Positions 8,575 to 16,689 of a stretch of DNA of 42,665 bases are shown here, piece after piece. The position numbers and the translations under genes were made by a program. Location of the stretch: positions 1-42,665 of the forward strand of contig JAESTH010000144.1 of NCBI GenBank assembly GCA_016763695.1, in the 5' to 3' direction. The first letter of the stretch is position 1. Every line of letters begins with the position of its first letter. This DNA comes from Alcanivoracaceae bacterium (GTDB lineage Bacteria > Pseudomonadota > Gammaproteobacteria > Xanthomonadales > Marinicellaceae). The notes below the pieces were generated by a model. That model was given only the letters and a program-made list of their open reading frames with translations. It made no database searches and was not told where the DNA came from.

Positions 8575-9549
8575 TTATTTCAAACCATCAGCATAATCAA
8601 ATAATGCAGGTAGACCTCCAGTATGCCAAAACAGAATATTTGAATTGAGAGTTAACTTCTTTTCATTTAAAAAATCTAACATACCATAAAATGCTCTGCC
8701 CGTATAAACAGGGTCTAATAGAATGGCTTCAGATATAGCCAATTTATTGATAGCAATCTTTTCTTTGTCTGTTAATACACCATAAGCTGCCTGATTATAG
8801 TTTTTATTCAATGTAATATCTGAAATAGAATAATTTCTATCTATGTTTAATAATCTTGTACCCTTCCTGATAATTTTTAAAATTTCTTCTTCCATCTCAA
8901 GTCCTTGAGTTTCATCTTTATCTATTTTAATTGGAATTAACTCAGTTTCTAATGAGTATAGCTCTAAACCAAGAATTAAGCCTGCTTGTGTTCCACCTGA
9001 ACTTGATGCAAAAAAGATATAATCGATATTTATGTCTAATTCGACTAATTGCTTTTTAAGTTCTTTGACAGCCTCTACATAGCCTAAAGCACCAGTTATA
9101 TTTGAACCACCATAAGGTATGATGAATGGTTTATTGTTATCTGTTAATTGATTAGTAAATGTTGCAAAATCAATTTCTTTTTTATTATTGCCAGTAAAAT
9201 GGATTTTAGCACCCAACAAATGAGACAACAGCAAATTTCCTTGATAAGTTTTTGGTTTCTTGCCTCTGACAATTAAATGACATTCTAAGCCAGCCACCGC
9301 GCAAGCTGCAGCTGTCTGCCTACAATGATTTGATTGCTGTGCTCCAACTGTAAAAACAGTGTCACAGCCATCATCTATGCATTGCTTAATTAAGTATTCG
9401 AGTTTTCTTGTTTTGTTTCCTCCAGAAGCCAGCCCAGTCTGGTCATCTCTTTTTATGAAAATATTATAGTCAGGATAAAGCTTAGAGAGATTATTTAACT
9501 TATGTAATGGAGTCGGTAAGAACGCTAATGTAAATTTGTTATCAATCAT
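8575..9549 (-). CDS. D-cysteine desulfhydrase / ACC-deaminase family PLP enzyme
   Basis: The 324-residue fold-type II PLP enzyme is predicted to break D-cysteine into pyruvate, H2S and ammonia. SGGNKTRKLEYL carries the PLP lysine (Lys46) and GAQQSNHCRQTAAA binds the cofactor/substrate carboxylate. The two positions that separate the activities in this family are Thr in DPVYTGRA and Thr in WHTGG. ACC deaminases have Glu and Leu there, so D-cysteine desulfhydrase is favoured; this is inferred from family knowledge. The ATG shares ATGA with the stop of a truncated serine-hydrolase fragment upstream, so its translation may be coupled to that fragment. The 2-hydroxyacid dehydrogenase follows downstream. 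Confidence 0.87.
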   Translation of the reverse strand: MIDNKFTLAFLPTPLHKLNNLSKLYPDYNIFIKRDDQTGLASGGNKTRKLEYLIKQCIDDGCDTVFTVGAQQSNHCRQTAAACAVAGLECHLIVRGKKPKTYQGNLLLSHLLGAKIHFTGNNKKEIDFATFTNQLTDNNKPFIIPYGGSNITGALGYVEAVKELKKQLVELDINIDYIFFASSSGGTQAGLILGLELYSLETELIPIKIDKDETQGLEMEEEILKIIRKGTRLLNIDRNYSISDITLNKNYNQAAYGVLTDKEKIAINKLAISEAILLDPVYTGRAFYGMLDFLNEKKLTLNSNILFWHTGGLPALFDYADGLK

Positions 9550-9797
9550 AATACTGTTTTTGAAACTGATGCAATATGAAATGGTGTATTTATTGAGGCT
9601 TTTGTTTTCTTTTCTAAATCTCTAAAACCATTTGCACGTAAATGAACGATTTCTCCAAAGTCAATGACTGCAACGACTATTGCAGCCACTTGATCTGATT
9701 TCATCTCCTTTTCAATCAATTGATCAATTTGTTGTAAAGATTGTTCATAGCAAAATGATGAAAATAATAAAATGAGAATCGAGAGTTTAAGTTTCAT
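9546..9797 (-). pseudogene. N-terminal stump of a serine beta-lactamase-like hydrolase
   Basis: Only 83 residues remain: a signal peptide (KLKLSILILLFSSFC), then a typical class C beta-lactamase/D-Ala-D-Ala-peptidase N-terminus (IDQLIEKEMK, VAAIVVAVIDFGEIVHLRANG, NTPFHIASVSKTVL). A full family member runs to 350-450 residues. This one stops one residue past SVSKT, the catalytic SxxK, and the stop codon overlaps the ATG of the D-cysteine desulfhydrase gene. The YxN and HxG motifs are absent. This looks like a deletion that joined the hydrolase 5' end to the neighbouring gene. The stump could still serve as an upstream translated leader. Confidence 0.75.
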
Positions 9798-10194
9798 AAT
9801 GTATTTTTTCGCTTAATAGAGACTAACAAATTTAATAGATATGAGATATAAAAGCAATCATTCATTAAATACCATCGGTCATTTATTTCATTTAACGTTC
9901 CTTTATTTTTACGACAATTCAGGGTGTTTCTCAAAATAATCAAAGGGCTCGGGAATCTATGGCGGCTAGTTGAAGCTGACCTGTTTTCGTTTTTTCCATA
10001 TTGGACAAGGCTATAAATTGAAACCAATCCATTAATACAGTATATTAATATTAGGGTCTTATATTATTTATGGATATTAGTAATAAAATAATTATTCCAC
10101 CACTATGACGGCTTAATCAATATAGTCAATACTTTTAATAATAAAGGTGATTTCATTGATGCGATTGTTGTCAATAACCAGGAGATTAATAACT
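9798..10194. other. Intergenic region without a convincing gene
   Basis: These 397 bases separate the divergent hydrolase stump and permease. Open frames here are short and have no recognisable domain. Around 9905-9990 the minus strand reads GQLQLAAIDSRAL in one frame and FDYFEKHPELS in the next, which has the look of a decayed C-terminal coding end but cannot be assigned. GTG (10147) and ATG (10159) codons in frame with the permease lie at the right edge. Confidence 0.4.
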
Positions 10195-11553
10195 TTGAGT
10201 ACAAGTAAACATGGCTTAAGTAAAAGCTTGAAACAAGTCGATATTATCGTTCTTTCATTTGGCGCTATGATTGGTTGGTCTTGGGTGGTATTGATTTCTC
10301 AACTAATGCAAAGAGCTGGTAGCCTTGGTGCCATTGTTGCGACGCTAGCGGCTGGTGGGGTAATTGTCGTTATTGGTATGATATATGCCGAACTTACCGC
10401 AGCCATGCCCGAAGTTGGAGGGGAGCATGCTTATAGCTTGCGGGCAATGGGCAAAACATCTTCATTTTATTGCACTTGGGCAATTGTCTTTGCTTATATT
10501 TCTGTCGTTGCATTTGAGGCAGTAGCATTACCAAGTGTTTTAACAAATATATTTCCAAGGTTGGGAAATGGTGAATTATGGCTAGTTAATGGCACTAGTG
10601 TTTATCTGGATCAAGCCCTGATCGGTGCTCTCGTGTCAATACTTATTACCTGGATCAATATCCGTGGTGTAAGGATTGCTGCAATGATTCAGGGTGTTGT
10701 GGTAGGCGTGATTGTGTTGTCGGGACTGGCGTTATTTATCGGTTTAGGCGCACATGGTGAAGCCATTAATATGACTCCGCTAATTGTGGGTGGAGGCACT
10801 GGAATTCTGGCTGCTATGGCATTAGTACCATTCATGATGGTTGGTTTTGATATTATTCCTCAAGCGGCTGAGGAAATTGACTTGCCGGCGAAAAAGATTG
10901 GCCAATTACTGGTTTTATCAATAATAATGGCTATTGTGTGGTATTTATTGATTGAGCTATCTGTTGGCATGTTGCTTAATGATGGTGCCCGAAGTACTTC
11001 TGAATTAGCCACCGTTGATGCTACGCAAGCGGCCTGGGGACGCACTGGCGCTTTGATTCTTTTACTTGGTGGTGTAGCGGGTATTTTGACCAGCTGGAAT
11101 GGCTTTTTATTGGGTGGTAGTCGCGCTTTATTTGCCATGGCATCCAGCGGTATGGTACCGAGTTTCTTAGCCAAGGTGCACCCAAGGTATAAAACGCCAG
11201 TTAACGCAATTATATTCATCGGTATTCTCGGCACGCTATCGCCATTTTTAGGACGCCAGGCGCTGATTTGGTTTGTAGACGCTGGCAGCCTTGGGTTAAT
11301 GGTGGCGTATATATTTGTTTGTGTTTCATTTTTGCTACTCAGATATAATGAGCCTGATATGCCACGTCCTTATCAAGCATCAGGTGGTAAATTATTAGGT
11401 TGGTTTGGTTTATTGGCCAGCTTGATGATGGCTTCATTGTATTTTCCAGGTATGCCAGCTGCATTGATCTGGCCACAGGAATGGATGATGGTGATTTTTT
11501 GGTTTGCCGCAGGGAGTCTGCTTTATTTTTATCCCAAAAAAGTGACGTTATGA
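10195..11553 (+). CDS. APC-superfamily amino-acid permease (TTG start)
   Basis: The 452-residue inner-membrane transporter has about 12 hydrophobic segments. The first helix carries FGAMIGWSWVVL, the unwound-helix motif of the amino acid-polyamine-organocation superfamily, and PFMMVGFDIIPQAAEEI is typical of the helix 6 region. The TTG at 10195 is chosen because AGGAGA lies 9 nt upstream at 10180-10185 and because the protein then begins STSKHGLSKSL, as such permeases do. GTG (10147) or ATG (10159) in frame would add a basic leader; AAGGTGA lies upstream of the ATG, so a longer form is possible. Substrate cannot be read from sequence. The dimethylargininase gene ~430 bp downstream suggests an amino acid such as arginine derivatives, but that is inference. 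Confidence 0.88.
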   Translation: MSTSKHGLSKSLKQVDIIVLSFGAMIGWSWVVLISQLMQRAGSLGAIVATLAAGGVIVVIGMIYAELTAAMPEVGGEHAYSLRAMGKTSSFYCTWAIVFAYISVVAFEAVALPSVLTNIFPRLGNGELWLVNGTSVYLDQALIGALVSILITWINIRGVRIAAMIQGVVVGVIVLSGLALFIGLGAHGEAINMTPLIVGGGTGILAAMALVPFMMVGFDIIPQAAEEIDLPAKKIGQLLVLSIIMAIVWYLLIELSVGMLLNDGARSTSELATVDATQAAWGRTGALILLLGGVAGILTSWNGFLLGGSRALFAMASSGMVPSFLAKVHPRYKTPVNAIIFIGILGTLSPFLGRQALIWFVDAGSLGLMVAYIFVCVSFLLLRYNEPDMPRPYQASGGKLLGWFGLLASLMMASLYFPGMPAALIWPQEWMMVIFWFAAGSLLYFYPKKVTL

Positions 11554-11791
11554 AAGGGGAAGAATATAGGCATCCGTTGATTGAATGGTAAACATGGGTA
11601 AACATAAGAAACAGGTACACCATTATGGGTTTCGCACCTAAGAAACGCCTGTCCTGTTCTTTTGCTCAGGCTCTTGCAGTCGAATTTTTTTAAAAAAGGG
11701 CGTTGGTTCCTATGTTGCAAGGTATGCCAATGAGGATTCAAATGACTAATCCTAAGCCAATGATAGTGTTCTGAAAGTTAATGGGACACTG
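11554..11791. other. Intergenic region, possibly decayed coding sequence
   Basis: No intact gene is seen. The plus strand holds a short frame with MGKHKKQVHHYGFRT, a stop, and then TPVLFFCSGSCSRI followed by GVGSYVARYANEDSND. The interrupted frame and the two Cys residues could be a small gene that has decayed, but no family is recognised. Confidence 0.35.
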
Positions 11792-11977
11792 GTGATTTTA
11801 AGTGTTGAAGTTCAAGTAGAAGAGGTAATTATTTGTGACCAGGTACAAATTGAGCTAAACTCTGGAAGCTATGTTGCAGATCGGCTGTGTATCAAGCGTG
11901 AAACTGATGTATTACACTTTCAAAATTTAATTAGAAACTCTCTGCGAAAAGCCATCGCAGAACATATTAGCGAGTAA
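11792..11977 (+). CDS. Small hypothetical protein, 61 residues
   Basis: A GTG-started frame of 61 residues ends 4 nt before the DDAH start. It has a beta-rich first half (ILSVEVQVEEVIICDQVQIEL) and a helical second half (FQNLIRNSLRKAIAEH). There is no signal peptide and no recognisable domain or clear ribosome-binding site. Its tight spacing to the next gene is the main argument that it is translated. The frame is open about 36 bases further upstream. It may instead be the tail of the decayed region before it. Confidence 0.35.
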   Translation: MILSVEVQVEEVIICDQVQIELNSGSYVADRLCIKRETDVLHFQNLIRNSLRKAIAEHISE

Positions 11978-11981
11978 ATAT

Positions 11982-12743
11982 ATGTTTAAAAAAGCAATTG
12001 TTCGCACACCATGTGCGGCTATGATTAACGGCATTACTAGTGCTAACCTTGGAAAACCAAACCTCGAAAAGGCATTGATTCAACACCAAGACTACATTCA
12101 AGCTTTAAAAGAATGTGGTTTAGAAGTTACCATTTTAGAAGCCAACAATGAGTTTCCAGATTCGACGTTTGTTGAAGATGTGGCTTTATGTACCCCACAT
12201 TGTGCCATTATCACCAATCCAGGAGCGGCTACAAGAACCCAAGAAACCGAATCCATGATTCCTTATATTGAAGATAATTATGAACATGTCGAATACATTC
12301 AAGTTCCTGGAACACTTGAAGCTGGTGATATTATGATGGTTGGCAATTACTATTATATTGGGCTATCAGATCGAACCAATAAAAATGGTACAGTACAGAT
12401 GATTGCCCACTTAAGAAAATATGGCATGGATGGAACGGCCGTTTCTATGAAAGATTTTTTACATTTAAAAACTGGCTTGAGTTATTTAGAAAATAATAAT
12501 CTACTGGTTTGTGGTGAGTTTGTATCAAAATCTGAGTTTCAACAATTTAATAAGATTGAAATAGATGCTGATGAAGCTTATGCAGTCAATAGTGTTTGGA
12601 TTAATGATATCGTAATCACTCCAAAAGGATTTCCAAAAAGCAAAGCTAAAATTGAAAAACTAGGTTATAAAATTCGTGAAGTAGATGCCTCTGAATTTCA
12701 AAAACTCGATGGTGGTTTGAGTTGTTTATCACTTAGGTTTTAA
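11982..12743 (+). CDS. N(G),N(G)-dimethylarginine dimethylaminohydrolase (DDAH)
   Basis: The 253-residue cytosolic enzyme hydrolyses methylated arginines to citrulline and methylamines. It matches the Pseudomonas aeruginosa enzyme along its whole length as recalled: ARTP-like IVRTP start, LGKPNLEKALIQHQDYI, FPDSTFVEDVALC, GTLEAGDIMMVG, LHLKTGLSYLE and the terminal DGGLSCLSLRF. The catalytic residues are all present at Cys248, His161 and Glu113. The length is normal. A permease gene precedes it and a VOC protein gene follows after 4 nt, so the three may form a small unit for uptake and breakdown of modified arginine. That pathway role is inferred. Confidence 0.93.
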   Translation: MFKKAIVRTPCAAMINGITSANLGKPNLEKALIQHQDYIQALKECGLEVTILEANNEFPDSTFVEDVALCTPHCAIITNPGAATRTQETESMIPYIEDNYEHVEYIQVPGTLEAGDIMMVGNYYYIGLSDRTNKNGTVQMIAHLRKYGMDGTAVSMKDFLHLKTGLSYLENNNLLVCGEFVSKSEFQQFNKIEIDADEAYAVNSVWINDIVITPKGFPKSKAKIEKLGYKIREVDASEFQKLDGGLSCLSLRF

Positions 12744-12747
12744 GCCG

Positions 12748-13140
12748 ATGCCCAAACTCCAAGGAATTGATCATGTGCATGTTTATGTACAAGATATGCA
12801 AAAAGCAGAAAATTGGTATGCCAAAATATTAGGCTTTAAACGAGTGAAAAAATATGAGTTTTGGAATGATGACGGAGGTCCATTGACATTAGAGGACTCA
12901 TCAGGAATTCATTTGGCTTTGTTTAAAAGAGATGCCGAACCCGATTCCAATATAGCTTTTAAAGTCAATGGTGAAGAGTTTATGGTTTGGAAAACCCATA
13001 TTCAAAGTCACTGCATTGAATTATCCATATCCAACCACAGCCTTGTTTGGTCTATGTATTTCAAAGACCCTTTTGATAATTTGTATGAAATTACCACTTG
13101 GGATTATGAGTTCGTGAAAGGACAATTGGGTAAAACATGA
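12748..13140 (+). CDS. VOC-fold protein (glyoxalase/bleomycin-resistance family)
   Basis: The 130-residue protein opens with IDHVHVYVQDMQKAENWYAKILGF, the usual first beta-alpha-beta unit of the vicinal oxygen chelate fold, and ends with MYFKDPFDNLYEITTWD, the second module with its metal-ligand Glu. One chain holds two modules, and family members usually act as dimers with a bound divalent metal. The start lies 4 nt after the DDAH stop, so the two genes are almost certainly cotranscribed. Substrate is unknown; lyases, dioxygenases and resistance proteins share the fold. Confidence 0.85.
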   Translation: MPKLQGIDHVHVYVQDMQKAENWYAKILGFKRVKKYEFWNDDGGPLTLEDSSGIHLALFKRDAEPDSNIAFKVNGEEFMVWKTHIQSHCIELSISNHSLVWSMYFKDPFDNLYEITTWDYEFVKGQLGKT

Positions 13141-13153
13141 TACTCTTATGGGT

Positions 13154-13180
13154 TGGCGCGCAGAGAATCGAAACTCTACT
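13154..13180 (-). other. Possible tRNA 3'-end remnant
   Basis: Read on the minus strand this is AGAGTTTCGATTCTCT followed by GCGCGCCA, which looks like a T-arm (TTCGATT loop) and a CCA-ending acceptor strand. The loop has one base too many, and no matching acceptor 5' strand, D-arm or proper anticodon arm was found upstream. It is at best a fragment, such as is left by integration at a tRNA end. Confidence 0.2.
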
Positions 13181-13305
13181 TAAAAAGCACCGACTCTTCA
13201 CAATCTGGTGATTCTCATAAAATTTCCTTTTTGATTGTGTAATCCTTGCGGATCTATTTAGGAATTGACTGAAATAAACATGAATAAATTACAGGAGTTG
13301 CACTA

Positions 13306-13401
13306 ATGACTCATACAATGCAACGGCTAAAGAAAAAAGTGGTGACTAAGTTGGCGCTAAAGAGGATAGAGTCGTTGCAAGCAAACTCACCTTGCGTGTA
13401 A
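13306..13401 (+). CDS. Small basic ORF, 31 residues
   Basis: An ATG at 13306 is preceded by AGGAG at 13293-13297 with good spacing and opens a 31-residue frame rich in Lys and Arg (RLKKKVV, LKRIE). It ends 15 nt before the serine hydrolase gene, so it could be a small protein or a translated leader in that transcript. No domain is recognised. Confidence 0.3.
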   Translation: MTHTMQRLKKKVVTKLALKRIESLQANSPCV

Positions 13402-13416
13402 ATGGAGCAAAACTAA

Positions 13417-14790
13417 ATGAAAAAATTGTACAATTTTTTATCTGTCGTTATTTTAGTATTTTTAACGTCGGCCTATAGCGTAGAAGCAACACCTTCGGTT
13501 GAATACATCAAGAAAATTATCGAACGAAAATTCGGTAATGAAAAATTGGGCGTAGGTATTTCTATTGTCATATACGAAAATAGCAACGCTTATTTTTATA
13601 ACTATGGCATGGCGAAAAAAGAAGTTAATGAACTTGTTACTAGCGAACATATCCTTGAAATTGGATCAATTACAAAAACTTTTACCACCGCAGTTTTAGC
13701 CGACCTCGTCAGTCAAGGTATTGTTAGTCTCAACGACCCTGTAGTCAATTATCTCCCAAAAGAAGTGAAAATGCCTCAAGGTAATGGTCAGCTAATTTCT
13801 TTACTTGATTTAGCAACCCACCGTTCTGGATTACCACGCACCCCAACTAATATTCCGCCCAAGCATATTGGTAATCCTTATGCTCATTATTCTGTAAAAG
13901 ACATGTATGACTTTCTAAGTGGCTACGAGCTGACCAGAGATATTGGAGCCGAGTTTGAGTATTCGAATATTGGTATGGGATTATTGGGTCACGTATTGCA
14001 TCTAAAGACTGGCAAGACTTACGAAGAATTAGTCTATGATTCTGTTTTTAAACCATTGAAGATGACCTCTTCTTTCGTGAAGGTACCATCATCACACGAA
14101 GTGATGTTCACCAATGGTTACAATAGTGATCTAAGCTATATTGCCCATTGGCAAATGCCAACACTTGCTGGGGCAGGTGCGATAAAGTCAAATACTATAG
14201 ATATGCTTGCGTATTTGAAAGCAAACTTAACGGATGACAGTCCTATTAGTGCGGTTTTAAAATCGACCCACAAAATATATGATGATGGTCCCGAGAGTGG
14301 CACCAAAATTGGGCTTGGCTGGAACATCATTACAAGAGGAGATAACCCTTATTATTGGCATAACGGTCAGATTGGCGGTTTTCATTCTTTTATCGGATTT
14401 GATAAAGTTGCCACTAAAGGTATTGTTATTTTAGCCAATTCGCGAAATGATATAGACCAAATCGGCCACAATTATTTAAATGACACCCTAAAACAGATGG
14501 CTGTCGTTAAAGCCAGGGTAGTAATCGAAATTCCTATAGAAAACTTAAAAAAGCTAGAAGGAAAATACGAGTTCTCTTCGGAGTTTTTTATAAAAGTCTC
14601 CGTGGAAAAAGGACGGCTCTACGTGCAAGCCACAAACCAATCTCGATTTCCTGTATTTGCCAAGTCGGCTACAGAGTTTTTCCTAAAAGTTGCAGATGCA
14701 GATTTGGAGTTTGAATTGGATGAAGCGGGCAATGCAAAGGCTCTCATTTTAATTCAGAATAATCAGGTTATGAAAGGCAAAAAGCCCTAA
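13417..14790 (+). CDS. Exported serine hydrolase, beta-lactamase class C/AmpH-like family
   Basis: The 457-residue product has a signal peptide (YNFLSVVILVFLTSAYSVEA) and should act in the periplasm. All three active-site motifs of the penicillin-binding/beta-lactamase fold are present: S84-I-T-K87, Y182-S-N184 and H315-N-G317. The HxG form in place of KTG is typical of the esterase/peptidase-like members. Substrate could be a peptide, ester or cell-wall fragment; antibiotic hydrolysis is not implied. GGAG before the ATG supports the start. The C-terminal ~100 residues form a beta-rich tail domain. It is intact, unlike the stump at 9546-9797, and the two are different enough that one is not a simple copy of the other. 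Confidence 0.87.
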   Translation: MKKLYNFLSVVILVFLTSAYSVEATPSVEYIKKIIERKFGNEKLGVGISIVIYENSNAYFYNYGMAKKEVNELVTSEHILEIGSITKTFTTAVLADLVSQGIVSLNDPVVNYLPKEVKMPQGNGQLISLLDLATHRSGLPRTPTNIPPKHIGNPYAHYSVKDMYDFLSGYELTRDIGAEFEYSNIGMGLLGHVLHLKTGKTYEELVYDSVFKPLKMTSSFVKVPSSHEVMFTNGYNSDLSYIAHWQMPTLAGAGAIKSNTIDMLAYLKANLTDDSPISAVLKSTHKIYDDGPESGTKIGLGWNIITRGDNPYYWHNGQIGGFHSFIGFDKVATKGIVILANSRNDIDQIGHNYLNDTLKQMAVVKARVVIEIPIENLKKLEGKYEFSSEFFIKVSVEKGRLYVQATNQSRFPVFAKSATEFFLKVADADLEFELDEAGNAKALILIQNNQVMKGKKP

Positions 14791-14931
14791 CTTTGGACTG
14801 GTTATAAATTATATTGAATTGATTATCGGTGTTCATTTTAGGCATTTTACATACTGTCCCAGAATTCTATCACAAGTTTGTTCATAGGTTGCACTCATGA
14901 ATTCAATGAATTAAATCTTTACTTGGTATTC

Positions 14932-14972
14932 AATAATTGAGGTCATATTGTCTAAATATGACTTCAATTATT
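14932..14972. terminator. Long hairpin between convergent genes
   Basis: AATAATTGAGGTCATATT (14932-14949) pairs with AATATGACTTCAATTATT (14955-14972) with one G-T pair and a 5-base loop. The 18-bp AT-rich stem sits between the serine hydrolase and the small membrane protein genes and may end transcription from both sides, although no long T-run follows. Confidence 0.5.
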
Positions 14973-14985
14973 CAGTCACTACAAT

Positions 14986-15249
14986 TTATTTTATTTCAAA
15001 ACTTTGTAATTCTACGGGTAAGCCATTTTCGTCAGCACCAAATTCAATTGATAACGGAGAGCTAAATAGTTGTCCGCCTGTGGCATTGAAACGGTATTGA
15101 ACTCCCATAGTTCCATCAGCATTTTCAATCCCCACTGTAGCACCATCGAGGTCAATTGAAGATATTTTATGTATGCCACTGTACAAATAAACTGTCACTA
15201 TAATTAATAGAGTGATTAAACCTGTATTTCTCTTACCTTTGCTGCTCAC
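14986..15249 (-). CDS. Small single-span membrane protein, function unknown
   Basis: The 87-residue frame starts at GTG and has a basic N-terminus (SSKGKRN) followed by one hydrophobic segment (LITLLIIVTVYLYS) and a polar, beta-rich part (IDLDGATVGIENADG, GVQYRFNATGG). This fits an anchored periplasmic domain. No Shine-Dalgarno sequence is obvious. Nothing similar is recognised. The composition is protein-like, so it is listed with moderate confidence. Confidence 0.5.
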   Translation of the reverse strand: MSSKGKRNTGLITLLIIVTVYLYSGIHKISSIDLDGATVGIENADGTMGVQYRFNATGGQLFSSPLSIEFGADENGLPVELQSFEIK

Positions 15250-15519
15250 AAGGTGTAATTATTAATAATGAAGTGTTATAAAATTTTTATATGAAAACTG
15301 ATTATCCTTGTGCTTTTTCAGGGTATGACAAATAGTAGTGTTTACCATTTTATTCGAGCAAAATCTCGACACTATTGATTCTTTTAAGACTTAGATAATA
15401 TTTATATATGATTATTTCATTGAAAATTTATCTATAAGCCACTAGTATATAAGGAAAGCTACAATTATTTGACGTATATTGTAGATGAGAAGACTGGCAA
15501 TTGAAAACAGGAGATTATC

Positions 15520-16677
15520 ATGAAGATTAGATTATTTATCATCTTAATTATATTAAGCCTCACTCATTGTAAAACGGCAACGACCAATAAAATCATTCAG
15601 CTGATGGCAAAACCTCCATTTCTTGACGAGTCGATATTAGGTGATCAACCCCAAATAAAATCTGTTGAACAGGTCTTCTCTCTTAACCCGATTCAGAGAA
15701 AAGATTTTTTAAAAAGCTATCAGGATAATAAAAACCTTCATCCAAGTCGTCGTATTCTTGGATACTTGCAAGATCATCTAAAAAGTTTTAATTACTATTC
15801 AGATACTTTAATCGCAAGTGATACTCTTGCTCAAAATTCAGGTAACTGCCTTTCATTGGCAATTCTAACTAAATCCCTGGTTGATATTGCTGGTATAGGG
15901 ATACGATATGAAATGGTAAAAACAACTCCTGTCTTTCAAAAAGCAAATGATATTTTATTAAGTTCCCAACATGTGAGAGCGGTGCTTTATGATACTCAAA
16001 TTGACAAAGGGACTATCCCTAGCAAATTTAGAAAGAGCATTACTATTGATTATTTTCCCTCAGAAGGAACTCAAACTTTAAGATGGATAGATGAGGAAGA
16101 ATTTTTTTCTTTATTTTATATTAATAAAGCAGCAGAAGCATTAACACTAGATCAAATCACATTGGCTTTTTGGTATATAAAAGAAGCACTTCATTTAAAG
16201 CCTTCAAATGTACAGGCAATAAGTATGATGGGTGTTATTCATAACCGTTTAGGTTACCCTGAGTATGCAGAAAAATGGTATCTATATGGACTGAGTTTAG
16301 GTAAAGATGAATTTGAATTGCTTCATAATTATTATTCATTTCTACTGCGATCAGGAAGAGAAAAAGAAGCAAAGGTAATAGCGATAAGGTTAGAGAAGTA
16401 TGATACTGATAATCCATTCGACTGGATTGCTCTTGGAGATGATGCATTTAATGATAAAAACTACATATTAGCCATTAAACTTTATAAAAAAGCAATGATC
16501 ATGGCTAATTACTTACATGAACCCTATGCAGGGATAGCACGGTCTGAATACATGCTTGGCAACCCTAAAGATGCACGAAAGGCCATGAAAAAAGCACTAG
16601 AAAACACACATAAGCAGGATATTTTAACTGTTTATCAGGCAAAATATGAATTATTTAGTAGGAAATTAAATAATTAG
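15520..16677 (+). CDS. Putative lipoprotein with transglutaminase-like and TPR domains
   Basis: The 385-residue product begins with a hydrophobic export signal ending LTHC (Cys17), a loose lipobox. Residues ~95-165 look like the bacterial transglutaminase-like (cysteine peptidase-type) fold: SGNCLSLAIL with Cys110, then QHVRAVLYD with His151. From about residue 205 to the end there are four or so tetratricopeptide repeats (EALHLKPSNVQAISMMGVIHNRLG, AEKWYLYGLSLG, YKKAMIMANYLHEPYAGIARS). AGGAGA precedes the ATG. It is not in an operon. The combination suggests an envelope protein that binds or processes a peptide partner; its job is unknown. Confidence 0.75.
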   Translation: MKIRLFIILIILSLTHCKTATTNKIIQLMAKPPFLDESILGDQPQIKSVEQVFSLNPIQRKDFLKSYQDNKNLHPSRRILGYLQDHLKSFNYYSDTLIASDTLAQNSGNCLSLAILTKSLVDIAGIGIRYEMVKTTPVFQKANDILLSSQHVRAVLYDTQIDKGTIPSKFRKSITIDYFPSEGTQTLRWIDEEEFFSLFYINKAAEALTLDQITLAFWYIKEALHLKPSNVQAISMMGVIHNRLGYPEYAEKWYLYGLSLGKDEFELLHNYYSFLLRSGREKEAKVIAIRLEKYDTDNPFDWIALGDDAFNDKNYILAIKLYKKAMIMANYLHEPYAGIARSEYMLGNPKDARKAMKKALENTHKQDILTVYQAKYELFSRKLNN

Positions 16678-16689
16678 TTTCCTGTAGCT

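Noticed and set aside
9798-10027. Minus-strand ORF of 77 residues and a possible decayed C-terminus (DSRAL, FDYFEKHPELS) near 9905-9990
   Set aside because: The ORF has no recognisable domain, and the two fragments are in different frames and cannot be assigned to a family.
10860-11234. Minus-strand ORF of 124 residues inside the permease gene
   Set aside because: It is the shadow of a clear APC permease frame and lacks any domain or start signal.
13141-13260. Minus-strand AGTCGGTGCTTTTT resembling the tail of a Cas9 tracrRNA
   Set aside because: Only the short tail matches. There is no anti-repeat, no CRISPR array and no cas gene in the window, so the match is most likely chance.
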